The notes under the pieces were generated by a model. That model was not told the origin of the DNA. It was given only the letters and a program-made list of their open reading frames with translations, and searched no databases. Positions 16,869 to 25,354 of a DNA stretch of 36,698 nucleotides are shown piece by piece; the stretch's first letter is position 1; the number at the start of each line of letters is the position of its first letter. A program made the translations under genes and the position numbers. Source of the stretch: CAYNQK01 sp964470375 (lineage in GTDB: Bacteria > Spirochaetota > Spirochaetia > Treponematales > JBGSOB01); NCBI GenBank assembly GCA_964470375.1, contig CAYYCP010000030.1, positions 1 to 36,698 on the forward strand, given 5' to 3'.

Positions 16869-17684
16869 CTAGACGTTGTCGACGAGGAAGCCCCCGTCCA
16901 CAGGCACGGTCACACCGGTGACGAAGCCTGAGGCCTTGCGGGACATGAGGTAGAGGACCGTGCCCACCAGCTCCTCGGTCTCGCCGAAGCGCCCCATGGG
17001 CGTACGCGATATGATGGTCTGTCCGCGGGCCGTCAGGCCGCCCTTCTCGTCCAGGAGGAGGGCCCGGTTTTGGGCGCCGACGAAAAAGCCCGGGGCTATG
17101 GCGTTGACGCGGATGCCGGCCGGGGCCAGCTCCTTGGCCAAGCCCTCGGTCAGATTGTAGACCGCGGCCTTGGCGGCGTCGTAGGCCCATACCCCTGACA
17201 GGGGCTTGTAGGAACTCATAGAAGCGATGTTGAGAATGTCACCCTTGACACCCTTTTCCATCCAACGCCTGGCGAAGGCCTTGCTGGGGATGACCAGGCC
17301 GGCCATCAAGTTGAGCTTGAGGATGTCCACGAAGGCTTCCTCGTCCAGGTCCACGAAGGCGCTCTTGCCGCGATTTCCTCCGACCCCGTTGATCAGGATG
17401 TCCGGCTCGCCCACAAGTGCGGCCGATTCCGGGATGGCCTTCTCTACCTCCTCACGCGAGCTGACGTCCAGGGTCAGACCCTCGATGCGGCAGCCTGAAC
17501 CTGCCGCAGCGCGCAGGCGCTTGAGGGGCTCCTCAATAGGGATCTCACAGCGGCGCTCCCAGATGCAGACCGAGGCCCCGGCCTTGGCCAGGGCCGTCAC
17601 GATAGCGCTGGCGATAGCTCCCGCCCCGCCGGTGACCACGGCGCCGCGCCCCTTGAGGGAAAACATGTCCTCGATATAGCTCAT
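16869..17684 (-). CDS. SDR family oxidoreductase, probable fructuronate reductase/D-mannonate dehydrogenase
   Basis: A 271-residue classical short-chain dehydrogenase. The cofactor motif is the slightly atypical TGGAGAIAS (18-26) in place of TGxxxGIG, with NGVGG replacing NNAG. The catalytic set is S145 or S147, Y158 and K162 (YDAAK). The C-terminus has GVTVPVDGGFLVDNV. Context points to NAD(P)H reduction of D-fructuronate to D-mannonate, the step after UxaE; KduD-like or gluconate 5-dehydrogenase activity are alternatives. ATG at 17684 overlaps the regulator's stop as TGATG and has GGAGG six bases upstream; an in-frame TTG precedes it. Confidence 0.82.
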   Translation of the reverse strand: MSYIEDMFSLKGRGAVVTGGAGAIASAIVTALAKAGASVCIWERRCEIPIEEPLKRLRAAAGSGCRIEGLTLDVSSREEVEKAIPESAALVGEPDILINGVGGNRGKSAFVDLDEEAFVDILKLNLMAGLVIPSKAFARRWMEKGVKGDILNIASMSSYKPLSGVWAYDAAKAAVYNLTEGLAKELAPAGIRVNAIAPGFFVGAQNRALLLDEKGGLTARGQTIISRTPMGRFGETEELVGTVLYLMSRKASGFVTGVTVPVDGGFLVDNV

Positions 17685-18484
17685 CAATCGCCTCCCGCGC
17701 GGGCGGCTTGGCGCCTGCCCGCGACCAGTACGTCCAATCCCAGGTCGCGCATGCCGGCCAGGGTCTCGTCCGCGATGTCCGCGTCCGTCACGATGAGGTC
17801 TATGCCGGCCTTGTCGGCGAAGATGGAGAAGGCCCGCGCCCCCGCCTTGGTCGAGTCCATCAGCAGAACCCGCCGATGGCTCAGGGCCAAAGCCGTCCGC
17901 TTCACCTCGGCCTCCATGGCGTTCTGGGCCGAGCAGTTGCCGGCCTCGTCGAAACCGGTAGTACCCACGAAAGCCACATCGGTCGAATAGCGCCTGAGGG
18001 CCTCTATAGTGGAGGGGTCGGAGAAGCAGCCCGATTCGGGCCGGTAAGCGCCGCCCAGGGCGTAAAGGGAGAAGCCCTGCTCGGAGGCGAAACGCTCTAT
18101 GACCGGAAGGCTGTGGCTGACTATGCTCAGGCCCCGCCCGCCCATGCGCAAGGCGATGAAGTCGGCTAGGATGGCGCAGGTCGAGCCGGAATCGATGAAG
18201 GCCGTGGAACCGTCGCCTAGGAGCTGGACGGCCGCCTCGGCGATGGCTTCCTTGGCCTCGATGCGCTCTGTTTCCCGTTCGGTGAGGGCCTTCTTCACTG
18301 CCACGGCCCTTGCTAGGACAGCCCCTCCCCTCGTCCGGAAGGCGATTCCCCGACGCTCCAGATTGGCTAGGTCCTTGCGTATCGTCACCTCAGAGACACC
18401 AAGGCTCTCGACGAGTTCGGCTACTTGGACACGGCGTTTTTTCTTGAGGTTTTCATAGATGATGTCTTCCCGTGAGCCTTCCAT
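17684..18484 (-). CDS. DeoR/GlpR-family transcriptional regulator
   Basis: A 266-residue regulator. Residues about 5-57 form the DeoR winged helix-turn-helix (RVQVAELVESLGVSEVTIRKD, split here as VQVAELVESLGVSE then VTIRKDLANLERRG). The rest is the DeoR sensor domain related to ribose-5-phosphate isomerase, with FIDSGSTCAILADFI as the phosphosugar loop and VGTTGFDEAGNCS. It should repress transcription until a phosphorylated sugar acid binds. It is the first gene of its operon, and its upstream region has three similar motifs. The ribosome site before ATG 18484 is weak. Confidence 0.9.
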   Translation of the reverse strand: MEGSREDIIYENLKKKRRVQVAELVESLGVSEVTIRKDLANLERRGIAFRTRGGAVLARAVAVKKALTERETERIEAKEAIAEAAVQLLGDGSTAFIDSGSTCAILADFIALRMGGRGLSIVSHSLPVIERFASEQGFSLYALGGAYRPESGCFSDPSTIEALRRYSTDVAFVGTTGFDEAGNCSAQNAMEAEVKRTALALSHRRVLLMDSTKAGARAFSIFADKAGIDLIVTDADIADETLAGMRDLGLDVLVAGRRQAARAGGD

Positions 18485-18488
18485 CGAC

Positions 18489-18593
18489 TTTCGTTCCGAA
18501 ACCTAGCATTTTCGTTTCAAAGGGTCAAGGGAGGATAATCTCGGGGTTTCCCTTCGATTCAAAAGGATAGACCCTCGATTTCTTTTTCGTTTC
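18489..18593. promoter_or_regulatory. candidate DeoR-type operators between the divergent units
   Basis: Three copies of a TTTCGTTTC-like motif lie in the 135-bp divergent region: TTTCGTTC at 18489-18496 (followed by CGAAAC), TTTTCGTTTC at 18509-18518 and TTTTTCGTTTC at 18583-18593. Such T/C-rich repeats are typical sites for DeoR-family regulators. Two flank or overlap the regulator's own predicted promoter, and the third is close to the LarA-like gene's start. One regulator may therefore control both directions. Confidence 0.55.
18503..18531 (-). promoter_or_regulatory. predicted promoter of the deoR-SDR-uxaE-gnd-kinase operon
   Basis: On the minus strand TTGACC is followed by a 17-bp spacer, which contains a GAAACGAAAA motif, and then by TAGGTT. 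The -10 is a weak match. The motif in the spacer fits autorepression. Coordinates are approximate to one or two bases. Confidence 0.4.
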
Positions 18594-18619
18594 GATGTAT
18601 GGTATCCATGGAGGAAGCC

Positions 18620-19921
18620 ATGCCCAGCACAACCTATCTCGCTCTTGAGAGTATCCAGGGCTTCCTGGATCCCCAGGAATACGAAGCCGCCTACAGCGAG
18701 GCCTTAAGCCAGGCGATGAAGGACATACTCGGAGGAGATAGGGCATCCACCGTCCTCATCTTGCCCCCGGACGGCACCCGCCTCCATTCAGGGGCCGGCC
18801 GCCTAACCGATTTAGCCGTCTCCCGCATCGGCCCCCGCCTGGCCGGCATCATGCCCGCCCTGGGCACCCACCTGCCCATGTCCTCTGAAGAGATCAAGCG
18901 CATGTTCCCCGGCAGCCCGCTTGATAAATTCCTCGTGCATGATTGGCGCAACGACGTGGTGGAGCTGGGCCGCATCGAGGGCGCCTTCCTGGCCCGCGCC
19001 AGCCAGGGCGCGGTGGATTACGACTGGCCGGCCCAGGTCAATAAGGCCCTCCTTTCGCCTGGACTCGGCATGGTCATTTCGATAGGGCAGGTGGTGCCCC
19101 ATGAGGTGGCCGGGATGGCCAACCACGCCAAGAACCTCTTCGTCGGCGCGGGCGGCAAGGAAGGTATCGACAAGAGCCATTTCGCGGGGGCCGCCTTCGG
19201 CATGGAGAGGGTCATGGGCCGCTTGGACAACCCCGTGCGAGCCCTCTTCGACGAGGCGCTGGCGCGTTGGGGCTCCTCCATGCCGCCCGTCCTCTGGGCC
19301 CTGACCGTAGTGGCGGCTACCCCGGGCGGGGGAGTCGGCCTCAAAGGTCTCTACCTAGGCACGGGCCGGGATTGCTTGGAGAGGGCGGCGGCCATGGCGC
19401 GCCGGGCCAACATAACGGAGCTCCCCCGACCTATCCGCAAGGCTGTCGCATATCTGGATCCAACCGAGTACCGCAGCACCTGGTTGGGAAACAAGGCCAT
19501 CTACCGCACCCGCATGGCCATGGCCGACGAAGGGGAGCTCCTCGTCCTGGCTCCCGGACTGGAGACCTTCGGCGAGGATAAGGGGATCGACGCCCTCATC
19601 CGGCGCTATGGCTACCGCGGTCGCGAGACCACCCTGGCCGCGGTCAAGGAGAGGCCGGATCTGGCCGCCAGCCTGAGTGCGGCCGCCCACCTCATGCACG
19701 GCTCCACGGACGGCCGTTTCAGCGTGCGGTACTGCCCTGGCCGAGGCGTCAGCCGGGCTGAGATCGAGTCTGTAGGATTCAAGTGGGGCGACCTGGATGA
19801 GGCTCTGTCCCTTTACGACCCCGCCCGCCTGAGTACGGGATATAACGCTATCGGCGGAGAAGAGATATTTTTCATCCCCAACCCCGCTCTCGGGCTCTGG
19901 TCGGTGGAGGGTCGGCTTTGA
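18620..19921 (+). CDS. LarA-superfamily nickel-dependent hydroxyacid racemase/epimerase
   Basis: A 433-residue protein of the lactate racemase LarA superfamily (DUF2088-type), whose members use the nickel-pincer nucleotide to move a hydride at a 2-hydroxy acid carbon. Conserved sites are visible: DGTR (D51, R54), GTH (H74), PHEVAG (H151), HAKN with the likely cofactor-bearing lysine K161, and KSHF (H177). Superfamily members include lactate and malate racemases and a gluconate 2-epimerase. D-gluconate and D-mannonate are C2 epimers, so mannonate/gluconate epimerisation is an attractive role beside uxaE and gnd. It is divergent from that operon. The ATG at 18620 has GGAGG five bases before it; two in-frame ATGs upstream (18599, 18608) lack one. 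Cofactor genes larB/C/E are not in the window. Confidence 0.82.
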   Translation: MPSTTYLALESIQGFLDPQEYEAAYSEALSQAMKDILGGDRASTVLILPPDGTRLHSGAGRLTDLAVSRIGPRLAGIMPALGTHLPMSSEEIKRMFPGSPLDKFLVHDWRNDVVELGRIEGAFLARASQGAVDYDWPAQVNKALLSPGLGMVISIGQVVPHEVAGMANHAKNLFVGAGGKEGIDKSHFAGAAFGMERVMGRLDNPVRALFDEALARWGSSMPPVLWALTVVAATPGGGVGLKGLYLGTGRDCLERAAAMARRANITELPRPIRKAVAYLDPTEYRSTWLGNKAIYRTRMAMADEGELLVLAPGLETFGEDKGIDALIRRYGYRGRETTLAAVKERPDLAASLSAAAHLMHGSTDGRFSVRYCPGRGVSRAEIESVGFKWGDLDEALSLYDPARLSTGYNAIGGEEIFFIPNPALGLWSVEGRL

Positions 19922-19945
19922 AATACGCCCAAGTCATGCTATAAT
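19918..19945 (+). promoter_or_regulatory. promoter of the TPR protein gene
   Basis: TTGAAA (19918-19923) and a perfect TATAAT (19940-19945) are 16 bp apart. The -35 overlaps the stop codon of the LarA-like gene. Confidence 0.6.
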
Positions 19946-20004
19946 GACGAATAGGCCGTTCAGCGTCGAGGATCGGCCATGTCGTTTCAAAAAGGAACAG
20001 GTCC

Positions 20005-20478
20005 ATGGGCATCTTCAGCGCGATCTTTGGGAAAAAGCCACAAGAAGCCGCCTTCCTATCGGAGTTATCCGAGCGTGAGCGCATCGCCGTAGGGACTATG
20101 AGCCCGATGGTCTACCGGGCGATCGCTATGGAAAAAAACGGCCACACCATCGAACTACATGGAGTGGACCCAAACGTCCTGGACTGCCTGAGGCGCCTGA
20201 GCCCGGCCGAGCTGGAGCGCTTGGAAAAATCGGCCCAGTCCCTCAGGCGGGCCGACCAGTTCTCCAGCGACGACAAGATGGACGCCGCCGCGGCCGCCTA
20301 CCGCGAGGCCTTTGAGTCAAACCCCTATAATGATCTGGCGATCATGAGCTACGGCTGCGCCCTCGCCAATTCAGGCGATGTGCGCGAGGGTATCAAATGG
20401 GTGGAACGCTCGCTGGCCCTCAATCCCGATAACGAGCGCGCCAAGCGCAATCTCGCGGGGATGCGCTCGCTTCTTTAA
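20005..20478 (+). CDS. small tetratricopeptide-repeat protein
   Basis: A 157-residue soluble protein. The first 80 residues (MGIFSAIFGKKPQE opening) match nothing I know. About 85-152 reads as two TPR-like helical pairs: AAAAAYREAFESNPYND, then GIKWVERSLALNPDNERAK with the usual LNPDN turn. It probably serves as a protein-interaction module; the partner is unknown. AAAGGAACAGGTCC precedes the ATG. It has its own promoter and ends only four bases from the opposing small gene. Confidence 0.75.
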   Translation: MGIFSAIFGKKPQEAAFLSELSERERIAVGTMSPMVYRAIAMEKNGHTIELHGVDPNVLDCLRRLSPAELERLEKSAQSLRRADQFSSDDKMDAAAAAYREAFESNPYNDLAIMSYGCALANSGDVREGIKWVERSLALNPDNERAKRNLAGMRSLL

Positions 20479-20482
20479 CCGG

Positions 20483-20770
20483 CTAGATCCGCAACAGCTC
20501 CTTGAGCATGACTTCCATGACCGGCTTGGCGTCGTCGACGCTCTTGCCGGACTTGACCATGGCGTCGGCGATATACTTCATCAGCACCACGTGTGATTTG
20601 AGGATGTCTTTCTTCTTCAGGAAGAGGCCTTTGGCCTTGGCCTTGAGAGCCGCCAGACCCTTCTCGGTGAAGGAGCCCCCCTGCTGGCCGAAGAATTCGG
20701 CCAAGCAAGCCGCCCCGAATTCCGCGATACGCGTGGTCTTGGGAGTGAATATCGTCTTGAAAAAACCCAT
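20483..20770 (-). CDS. small helical hypothetical protein
   Basis: A 95-residue, lysine-rich and probably all-helical protein (MGFFKTIFTPKTTRIAEFG opening). I recognise no family. The ATG at 20770 is chosen because GGAGG lies six bases upstream; the frame is open further upstream but has no ribosome site there. Its short opening MGFFKTIF recalls MGIFSAIF of the convergent TPR gene, which may be chance or a shared membrane-associating start. Confidence 0.6.
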   Translation of the reverse strand: MGFFKTIFTPKTTRIAEFGAACLAEFFGQQGGSFTEKGLAALKAKAKGLFLKKKDILKSHVVLMKYIADAMVKSGKSVDDAKPVMEVMLKELLRI

Positions 20771-20846
20771 GCTGCGCCTCCAGTCCATGGAAGGATAGGC
20801 CGATCCAAGCGCATAAGCAAGCGAATTCCGCCGGATGCACCCATTT

Positions 20847-21344
20847 TCAACGCGCAGCCGAGAGGACAGCCAGCGTCTCCTCCAATTCCCCGGGACCGAA
20901 GGCCATGTCGGCCGTTGCCCCGACCCTTCCCAAGGCCCTGGCCATACCCCCCGCAACGCATTCATCCTCTTTGCCCTTGGGCAAGCGGGTGAAGGCCATG
21001 CCGGCTTCCAGGCGCCGTCCCTTGCCCACCAGGTGCCCCAGGTAGTCGCCCAGGCCCTCGCAAGAGGCGTATGGCCCGAGGGCCGCCGCTCAGGCCGTGA
21101 TATCGTCGCCCGCCAGTGAAGCCCGGATCGCGAAGGCGTCTATATACTTAGGCGCGGCGTCCTTACCCAATCCTAGGCTCTTCTCCAGGTCGATGTAGTA
21201 CGCGTAGGCCGCTTTGAAACCTTCACGCACGGCGCAGCCGGCTACAAGAGCGGTCAGGTATTCGGCCTTATTCCCCTGAACTAAGATACAGCGCCAGTAC
21301 TCCCTTTGGATCGCCGATGGATGCCAGGACGCGCGCATCCACAT
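20847..21344 (-). pseudogene. remnant of an unrecognised gene interrupted by an in-frame TGA
   Basis: One minus-strand frame reads protein-like on both sides of a TGA at 21090-21092. Upstream it has EYLTALVAGCAVREGFKAAY and KYIDAFAIRASLAGDDITA. Downstream it has YASCEGLGDYLGHLVGKG, KEDECVAGGMARALGR and a normal stop at 20847. Both halves are charged and helix-like, with no other stop. I recognise no family. The 5' end is unclear: the first Met codons are near 21338-21344, without a clear ribosome site. A point mutation in a decaying gene is the simplest view. Confidence 0.4.
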
Positions 21345-21384
21345 CCTGGATCGGGGAGCCCATCCAGCGCCTACGGCAGCGTGG

Positions 21385-23730
21385 CTAGACGAGAGCGAGG
21401 TTCGGGCCCAGCTCAACGGACTGGCCGGCATGCAGCCTGAGGCTGGCGCGCGCACCTGCGCATTCCAGTTCCAGACTCCCCTCATGGTGCGCCGCGATTT
21501 TCGCCCCGGACAAAATCCCATTCTTCCATGACATGTCCAGGGAAAAGCCGCCCTTGAGGCAAGCCCCGTACAGCTCCCCCTCCGGCCAGGCCGATGGCAG
21601 GGCAGGCAGAAGCACGACAAAGCCTTTTTTGTCTCGAAACAACATTTCCATAATGGCCGCGCCTATGCCGAAATTGGCGTCGATCTGGAAGGGCGGGTGG
21701 TTACCCAGGAGACTGGGCAGGGTGAACCGCCCTATGGCCCGCCTGAGCATGGCGTAGGCCTTTTCCGCGCGCCCCAGCCTGGCGTAGAGGCAAGCCGCCC
21801 AGGAGGCGCTCCAGCCGGTACTCCCGGATCCGGCCTCGATGCGCCGGTCCAAAAAACGCTCGCAGATCTCCGCACTGACGGCTTCGGTCGGCAGCTCGCT
21901 TCCGGGATAGAGGCCATAGAGGGGCGAAAAGTGCCTATGCCCAGGCTCGGCCTCCTTGAAGGGACGGCCCCATTCCAGAATGGAGCCGTCTTCGCCCTGG
22001 GGGAGGGGCCGCAGACGAGCCAGGGCGGCCGAGGCGGCGGCGGCCACCCCGGCTCCCTCGCCCTCCTCCGCCTGCGGGCCAAGCTCCGCGGCGGCCTGCC
22101 CGGCTATGCTGAGAACCTCCCGGGCCAGGGAGATGTCCATGGCGGAAGAAATAGCGACAGCGCAAGCCCGGCCCTCATCGTCCAGGAATTTATTCTCCGG
22201 GCTTGTGGAGGGATTGGTCCCCAGGAGGCCCCCACCCTCGTCTATGAGCCAATCGATGATGAAGAGGGCCGCGCCCCTGATGACAGGCCAGGCCTTCCGG
22301 GAGAGGTAGTCCCGGTCACGCCCGTAGAGCCATCGCTCCCATAGGTGGCGCACGAGGATAGCCCCGCCCATTGGCCAGAGGAACCAGGAGGCGTCCCCTG
22401 AAGTGGGCCAGCTCATGCGCCAGATGTCGCTGTTGTGGTGGGCAACCCAGCCTCGGCAACCGTAGTTCACGCTGGCGGTCCTGCGCCCTGCCCGAGCCAA
22501 CCCGCAGGCTAGGTCCGCCAGGGCTTCGTGGCAGTCTCCAAGCGCGCAGGACTCGGCCATCCAGTAGTTCATGCCGGCGTTCACGTTGAGAGTGTATTCG
22601 CAGAACCAGGGCGGCTGGACGTGGGGATTCCAGATACCCTGCAGGTTGGCGGGCTGGCTCCCCTTCCGGGACGATGCCGCCAGGAGATAGCGGCTATACG
22701 CCAGCATGAGGGCCTCCAGGCCCGGATCCGCGGCACCGAGGCGGTATGCTTCTTTGCGTGCCTTTATCGGCATAAGGGCTACAGCCGCATCGGCCGGCCC
22801 CAGGCGCAGGCCCATGCGGCCCATGATGCCCCTATGATCCTCCAGATGCCTCTTCAGGAGACCTTCCCAACCCAGCGTCCGGCCTTTCTCCAGGGCATCC
22901 CTGCAAAGGCCCAGCGGCGCCGGATCCCCTGGCTCGGGCCAGACGTCCCAGGAGCGGAAGTTGGAGGCCATGGCGATGAGGACCGTGACCGCCCGGGCCC
23001 CCTCGACCACAAGAACCGCCGCCTGGCCTTCGCCATCGGCAAGGCAACTCCCTCCTTCGGCCAAAATTTGAATCAGGCAAGTGAATTCGACGCTGCGGCC
23101 CTTCTCGTAGAAGACAGGGCATGGATGGTCGCCGCGATAATTCTCCAGGACTCGGCTGGGGAGACGGCCGCGCACCAAAAGGGCCTGCCCACCCTCCGGC
23201 GAGAGCTGGAAGGGATGGGGGCAGGAGAAAGAGGCGCGTAGGCGGGGCAGCCGGCCCGCTCCAGCCTCCCACCTGAGAGCCACTAATCCATCCGCCGCGC
23301 TGGCGAAGGCCGAGCGCCTGGTCATCTGATAGCCCTGCCCGCATTCAACGCGGAGGAGCCCATCATCGAGGTCAAGACTTCGACGGAAAGGTAAAACCCC
23401 GGCCCCATTGTCCGTCTCTTCCAGCTCCAGCTTGAGGAGGCCCAGGGGCTGGTAAGCGTCCGGCTCATAACCGGCCAGGCGATTCTCGGCGTAGACCGTA
23501 GCCTCATGGAAGCGTCCCTCGCGCAGCAGGGCGCGCAGCTTCTCCAGGTGGCGGCGCCCCTCGTAATTGACTAGGTCACGGGGCCCCCCGGCCCAGAGGG
23601 TATCCTCGTTGAGGTGGATGAGCTCGCTGCAAGGGCCACTCAGGCACATGGCCCCCAGGCGCCCGCTCCCCAGGGGCAGGCCCTCCTCCCAGGCCCCGGC
23701 CGCCTCATCGAAGAAAAAGCCTAAGCCCAT
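21385..23730 (-). CDS. GH95 alpha-L-fucosidase (1,2-alpha type)
   Basis: A 781-residue glycoside hydrolase family 95 enzyme, normal for the catalytic part of the family. It is an inverting enzyme that releases alpha-1,2-linked L-fucose; some members act on L-galactose. The N-terminal beta-domain has the family opening LPLGSGRLGAM and LNEDTLWAGGPRD. The (alpha/alpha)6 barrel has NLQGIWNPH (352-360) and LNVNAGMNYW, whose asparagines N372 and N374 should activate water. The general acid is probably E502 in TSPEN, and HPPFQIDANFG near 678-688 carries the conserved aspartate. There is no signal peptide, so it is cytoplasmic. GGAGG precedes the ATG. It is the last gene of the right-hand operon, 55 bp after GH39, and fits removal of fucose from xyloglucan side chains. 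Confidence 0.9.
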   Translation of the reverse strand: MGLGFFFDEAAGAWEEGLPLGSGRLGAMCLSGPCSELIHLNEDTLWAGGPRDLVNYEGRRHLEKLRALLREGRFHEATVYAENRLAGYEPDAYQPLGLLKLELEETDNGAGVLPFRRSLDLDDGLLRVECGQGYQMTRRSAFASAADGLVALRWEAGAGRLPRLRASFSCPHPFQLSPEGGQALLVRGRLPSRVLENYRGDHPCPVFYEKGRSVEFTCLIQILAEGGSCLADGEGQAAVLVVEGARAVTVLIAMASNFRSWDVWPEPGDPAPLGLCRDALEKGRTLGWEGLLKRHLEDHRGIMGRMGLRLGPADAAVALMPIKARKEAYRLGAADPGLEALMLAYSRYLLAASSRKGSQPANLQGIWNPHVQPPWFCEYTLNVNAGMNYWMAESCALGDCHEALADLACGLARAGRRTASVNYGCRGWVAHHNSDIWRMSWPTSGDASWFLWPMGGAILVRHLWERWLYGRDRDYLSRKAWPVIRGAALFIIDWLIDEGGGLLGTNPSTSPENKFLDDEGRACAVAISSAMDISLAREVLSIAGQAAAELGPQAEEGEGAGVAAAASAALARLRPLPQGEDGSILEWGRPFKEAEPGHRHFSPLYGLYPGSELPTEAVSAEICERFLDRRIEAGSGSTGWSASWAACLYARLGRAEKAYAMLRRAIGRFTLPSLLGNHPPFQIDANFGIGAAIMEMLFRDKKGFVVLLPALPSAWPEGELYGACLKGGFSLDMSWKNGILSGAKIAAHHEGSLELECAGARASLRLHAGQSVELGPNLALV

Positions 23731-23785
23731 ATACAGCCTCCTGTAGGCCGCGCAACCGGCCCTCCTCCAAGCCCAGGCCGCAGAA

Positions 23786-25315
23786 TCAGTCCGTCTCGGG
23801 GCTCAAGGTGATGAAGTGGACGTCGTTCTCCCAGATATCGATATTGAGGATAAGGTCACGGCCTTCCTCGGCCTGTACCGTAACATCGATATCAGGTTCA
23901 TCGTTGGACTCTTCCTTGAGCCGGGCCACCTGTTCGCGCGTGAGCTGGCTCGGACGGCCCATGTCGATGTAGGCCATATGAGGGTCCCGGCATCGATAGC
24001 CGATCCTGCGCCGCTCCAGGCGATAATCGCCATGTGGTAGCCCCGAGAGCTCCACCCGCACGGGATCCGTTTTCCGGGCCGGGAGATCCAGGCAATAATG
24101 ATCCTGGTTGTTGACCTTCCCTCCGGGATGGGAGGGGCTGAAATCCCAGAAGAGGATCTGGACAGCTCCTGCCCCGTCCCGGCATACGTAGGCGCGCCCA
24201 TCCGTATGATCCAGCTCGACCGGCCCCAGTCTGTTCATGAAGGCATAGGAGTGGTAGGCAGACTTCTTGATGCCCTGGTAGTTGAGGAGACCGAAGCCCC
24301 CGTGGAAAGCCTCGAAGCGCGGACCGGCCTCCTCGAAGATGTCGCTGAAGACCCAGTAGGACATGGAGTCCGCCGAGTCGCCGACCTGCCTGAGCTTCTC
24401 AAGCACGTAGGACGCCTGGTGGTAGCTGTCGTGGATGGGGTCCCGGGGCGTATAGGAGGAGCTCCACTCGGTGTAGTGCAGCTCCAGGCCCGGCATGGCC
24501 GATTCGGAGATTTGCCGGCGCGATCCCAGGACATCCCCGCTGACCGCTTCCGGGCGCTCGTCAAGGACGGTCCCGGCGCTGCCAGTCTCGTCTAGAAAAC
24601 CCTCGCGTACCCCGTAGCTGTGCGTGCTGATGAAATCGATGGGCAGGCCCTCTTTGACGCAGAAATCGATCATCTCCGGCACCCAGGCCGCCCCGGCGGT
24701 GGCCGGCCCGCCCACCCGGTAGGAGGGATCCACGCTCTTGACAGCCCGTACCGAGTGCCGGTAGAGCCGGAAATAATCCTCCTGGCTGCCCGCCCAGAAA
24801 AAGGACAGATTGGGCTCGTTCCAGACCTCGAAGTACCAGGTGGCCACCTCTTCCCTCCCGTAGCGTTCGGTGACGTGACGGGTGAAGTCCGCGACCAGCG
24901 CCTCCCATAGGGCGTAGTCCTTGGGCGGGGTGGTGTTGCCCTTCCACCAGAAAATAGTCTGGGTCCCCGAGGCCATGTCGGCGGGCATGAAGCCCAGCTC
25001 GATGAAGGGCCGCATGCCGATGCTCAGGATGAAGTCCAGGAGAACGTCGACATACTGGTAATTGAAGAGAGAGCGTCCGTCCTTGCCCAGGCGGTAGACC
25101 CCCATGTCGTCGTGGAAGAGGCCGTGCATGCGGATGTACTCGAATCCGCACTCGCGCCGGGCCATGGCCAATTGAGCCTGCCAGTCCGCCCTGAGGCCCT
25201 CGTTGGCCCGCCCGGCTCCCACGCAGCGGCGGAACATTGTGTTGAACGGCCCCTTGGCCTTCCCGTAGGAGGCCCTGATTATGCGGGCCGTCTTGCCTTG
25301 GCTGGATGGATCCAT
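23786..25315 (-). CDS. GH39 glycosidase (beta-xylosidase-like)
   Basis: A 509-residue family 39 enzyme. It has a retaining clan-A TIM barrel, with acid/base E167 in FEVWNEPNLSFFW and nucleophile E273 in ELHYTEWSSSY. A beta-rich C-terminal domain follows (about 380-509), as in bacterial GH39 xylosidases. The known range of the family includes beta-xylosidase, alpha-L-iduronidase and others, so the xylose call is by analogy. There is no signal peptide. AAAGGAAATTGC precedes the ATG. It lies 39 bp after the YesL-like gene and before GH95, presumably in one transcript. Confidence 0.87.
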   Translation of the reverse strand: MDPSSQGKTARIIRASYGKAKGPFNTMFRRCVGAGRANEGLRADWQAQLAMARRECGFEYIRMHGLFHDDMGVYRLGKDGRSLFNYQYVDVLLDFILSIGMRPFIELGFMPADMASGTQTIFWWKGNTTPPKDYALWEALVADFTRHVTERYGREEVATWYFEVWNEPNLSFFWAGSQEDYFRLYRHSVRAVKSVDPSYRVGGPATAGAAWVPEMIDFCVKEGLPIDFISTHSYGVREGFLDETGSAGTVLDERPEAVSGDVLGSRRQISESAMPGLELHYTEWSSSYTPRDPIHDSYHQASYVLEKLRQVGDSADSMSYWVFSDIFEEAGPRFEAFHGGFGLLNYQGIKKSAYHSYAFMNRLGPVELDHTDGRAYVCRDGAGAVQILFWDFSPSHPGGKVNNQDHYCLDLPARKTDPVRVELSGLPHGDYRLERRRIGYRCRDPHMAYIDMGRPSQLTREQVARLKEESNDEPDIDVTVQAEEGRDLILNIDIWENDVHFITLSPETD

Positions 25316-25354
25316 CGCAATTTCCTTTCCGCGCCTCGCGCCATATAGGCGCCC

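Noticed and set aside
16861..17190. N-terminal extension of UxaE
   Set aside because: The translated extension is an arginine-rich out-of-frame copy of the SDR gene. GTG 16860 has a strong ribosome site and the family N-terminus.
18599..18610. ATGGTATCCATG also found at 8045-8056
   Set aside because: A 12-base match between two start regions. The surrounding sequence differs, so it is probably chance.
21090..21092. TGA as a selenocysteine codon
   Set aside because: No convincing hairpin right after the TGA, and the neighbouring residues do not resemble a known selenoprotein motif. Decay is simpler.
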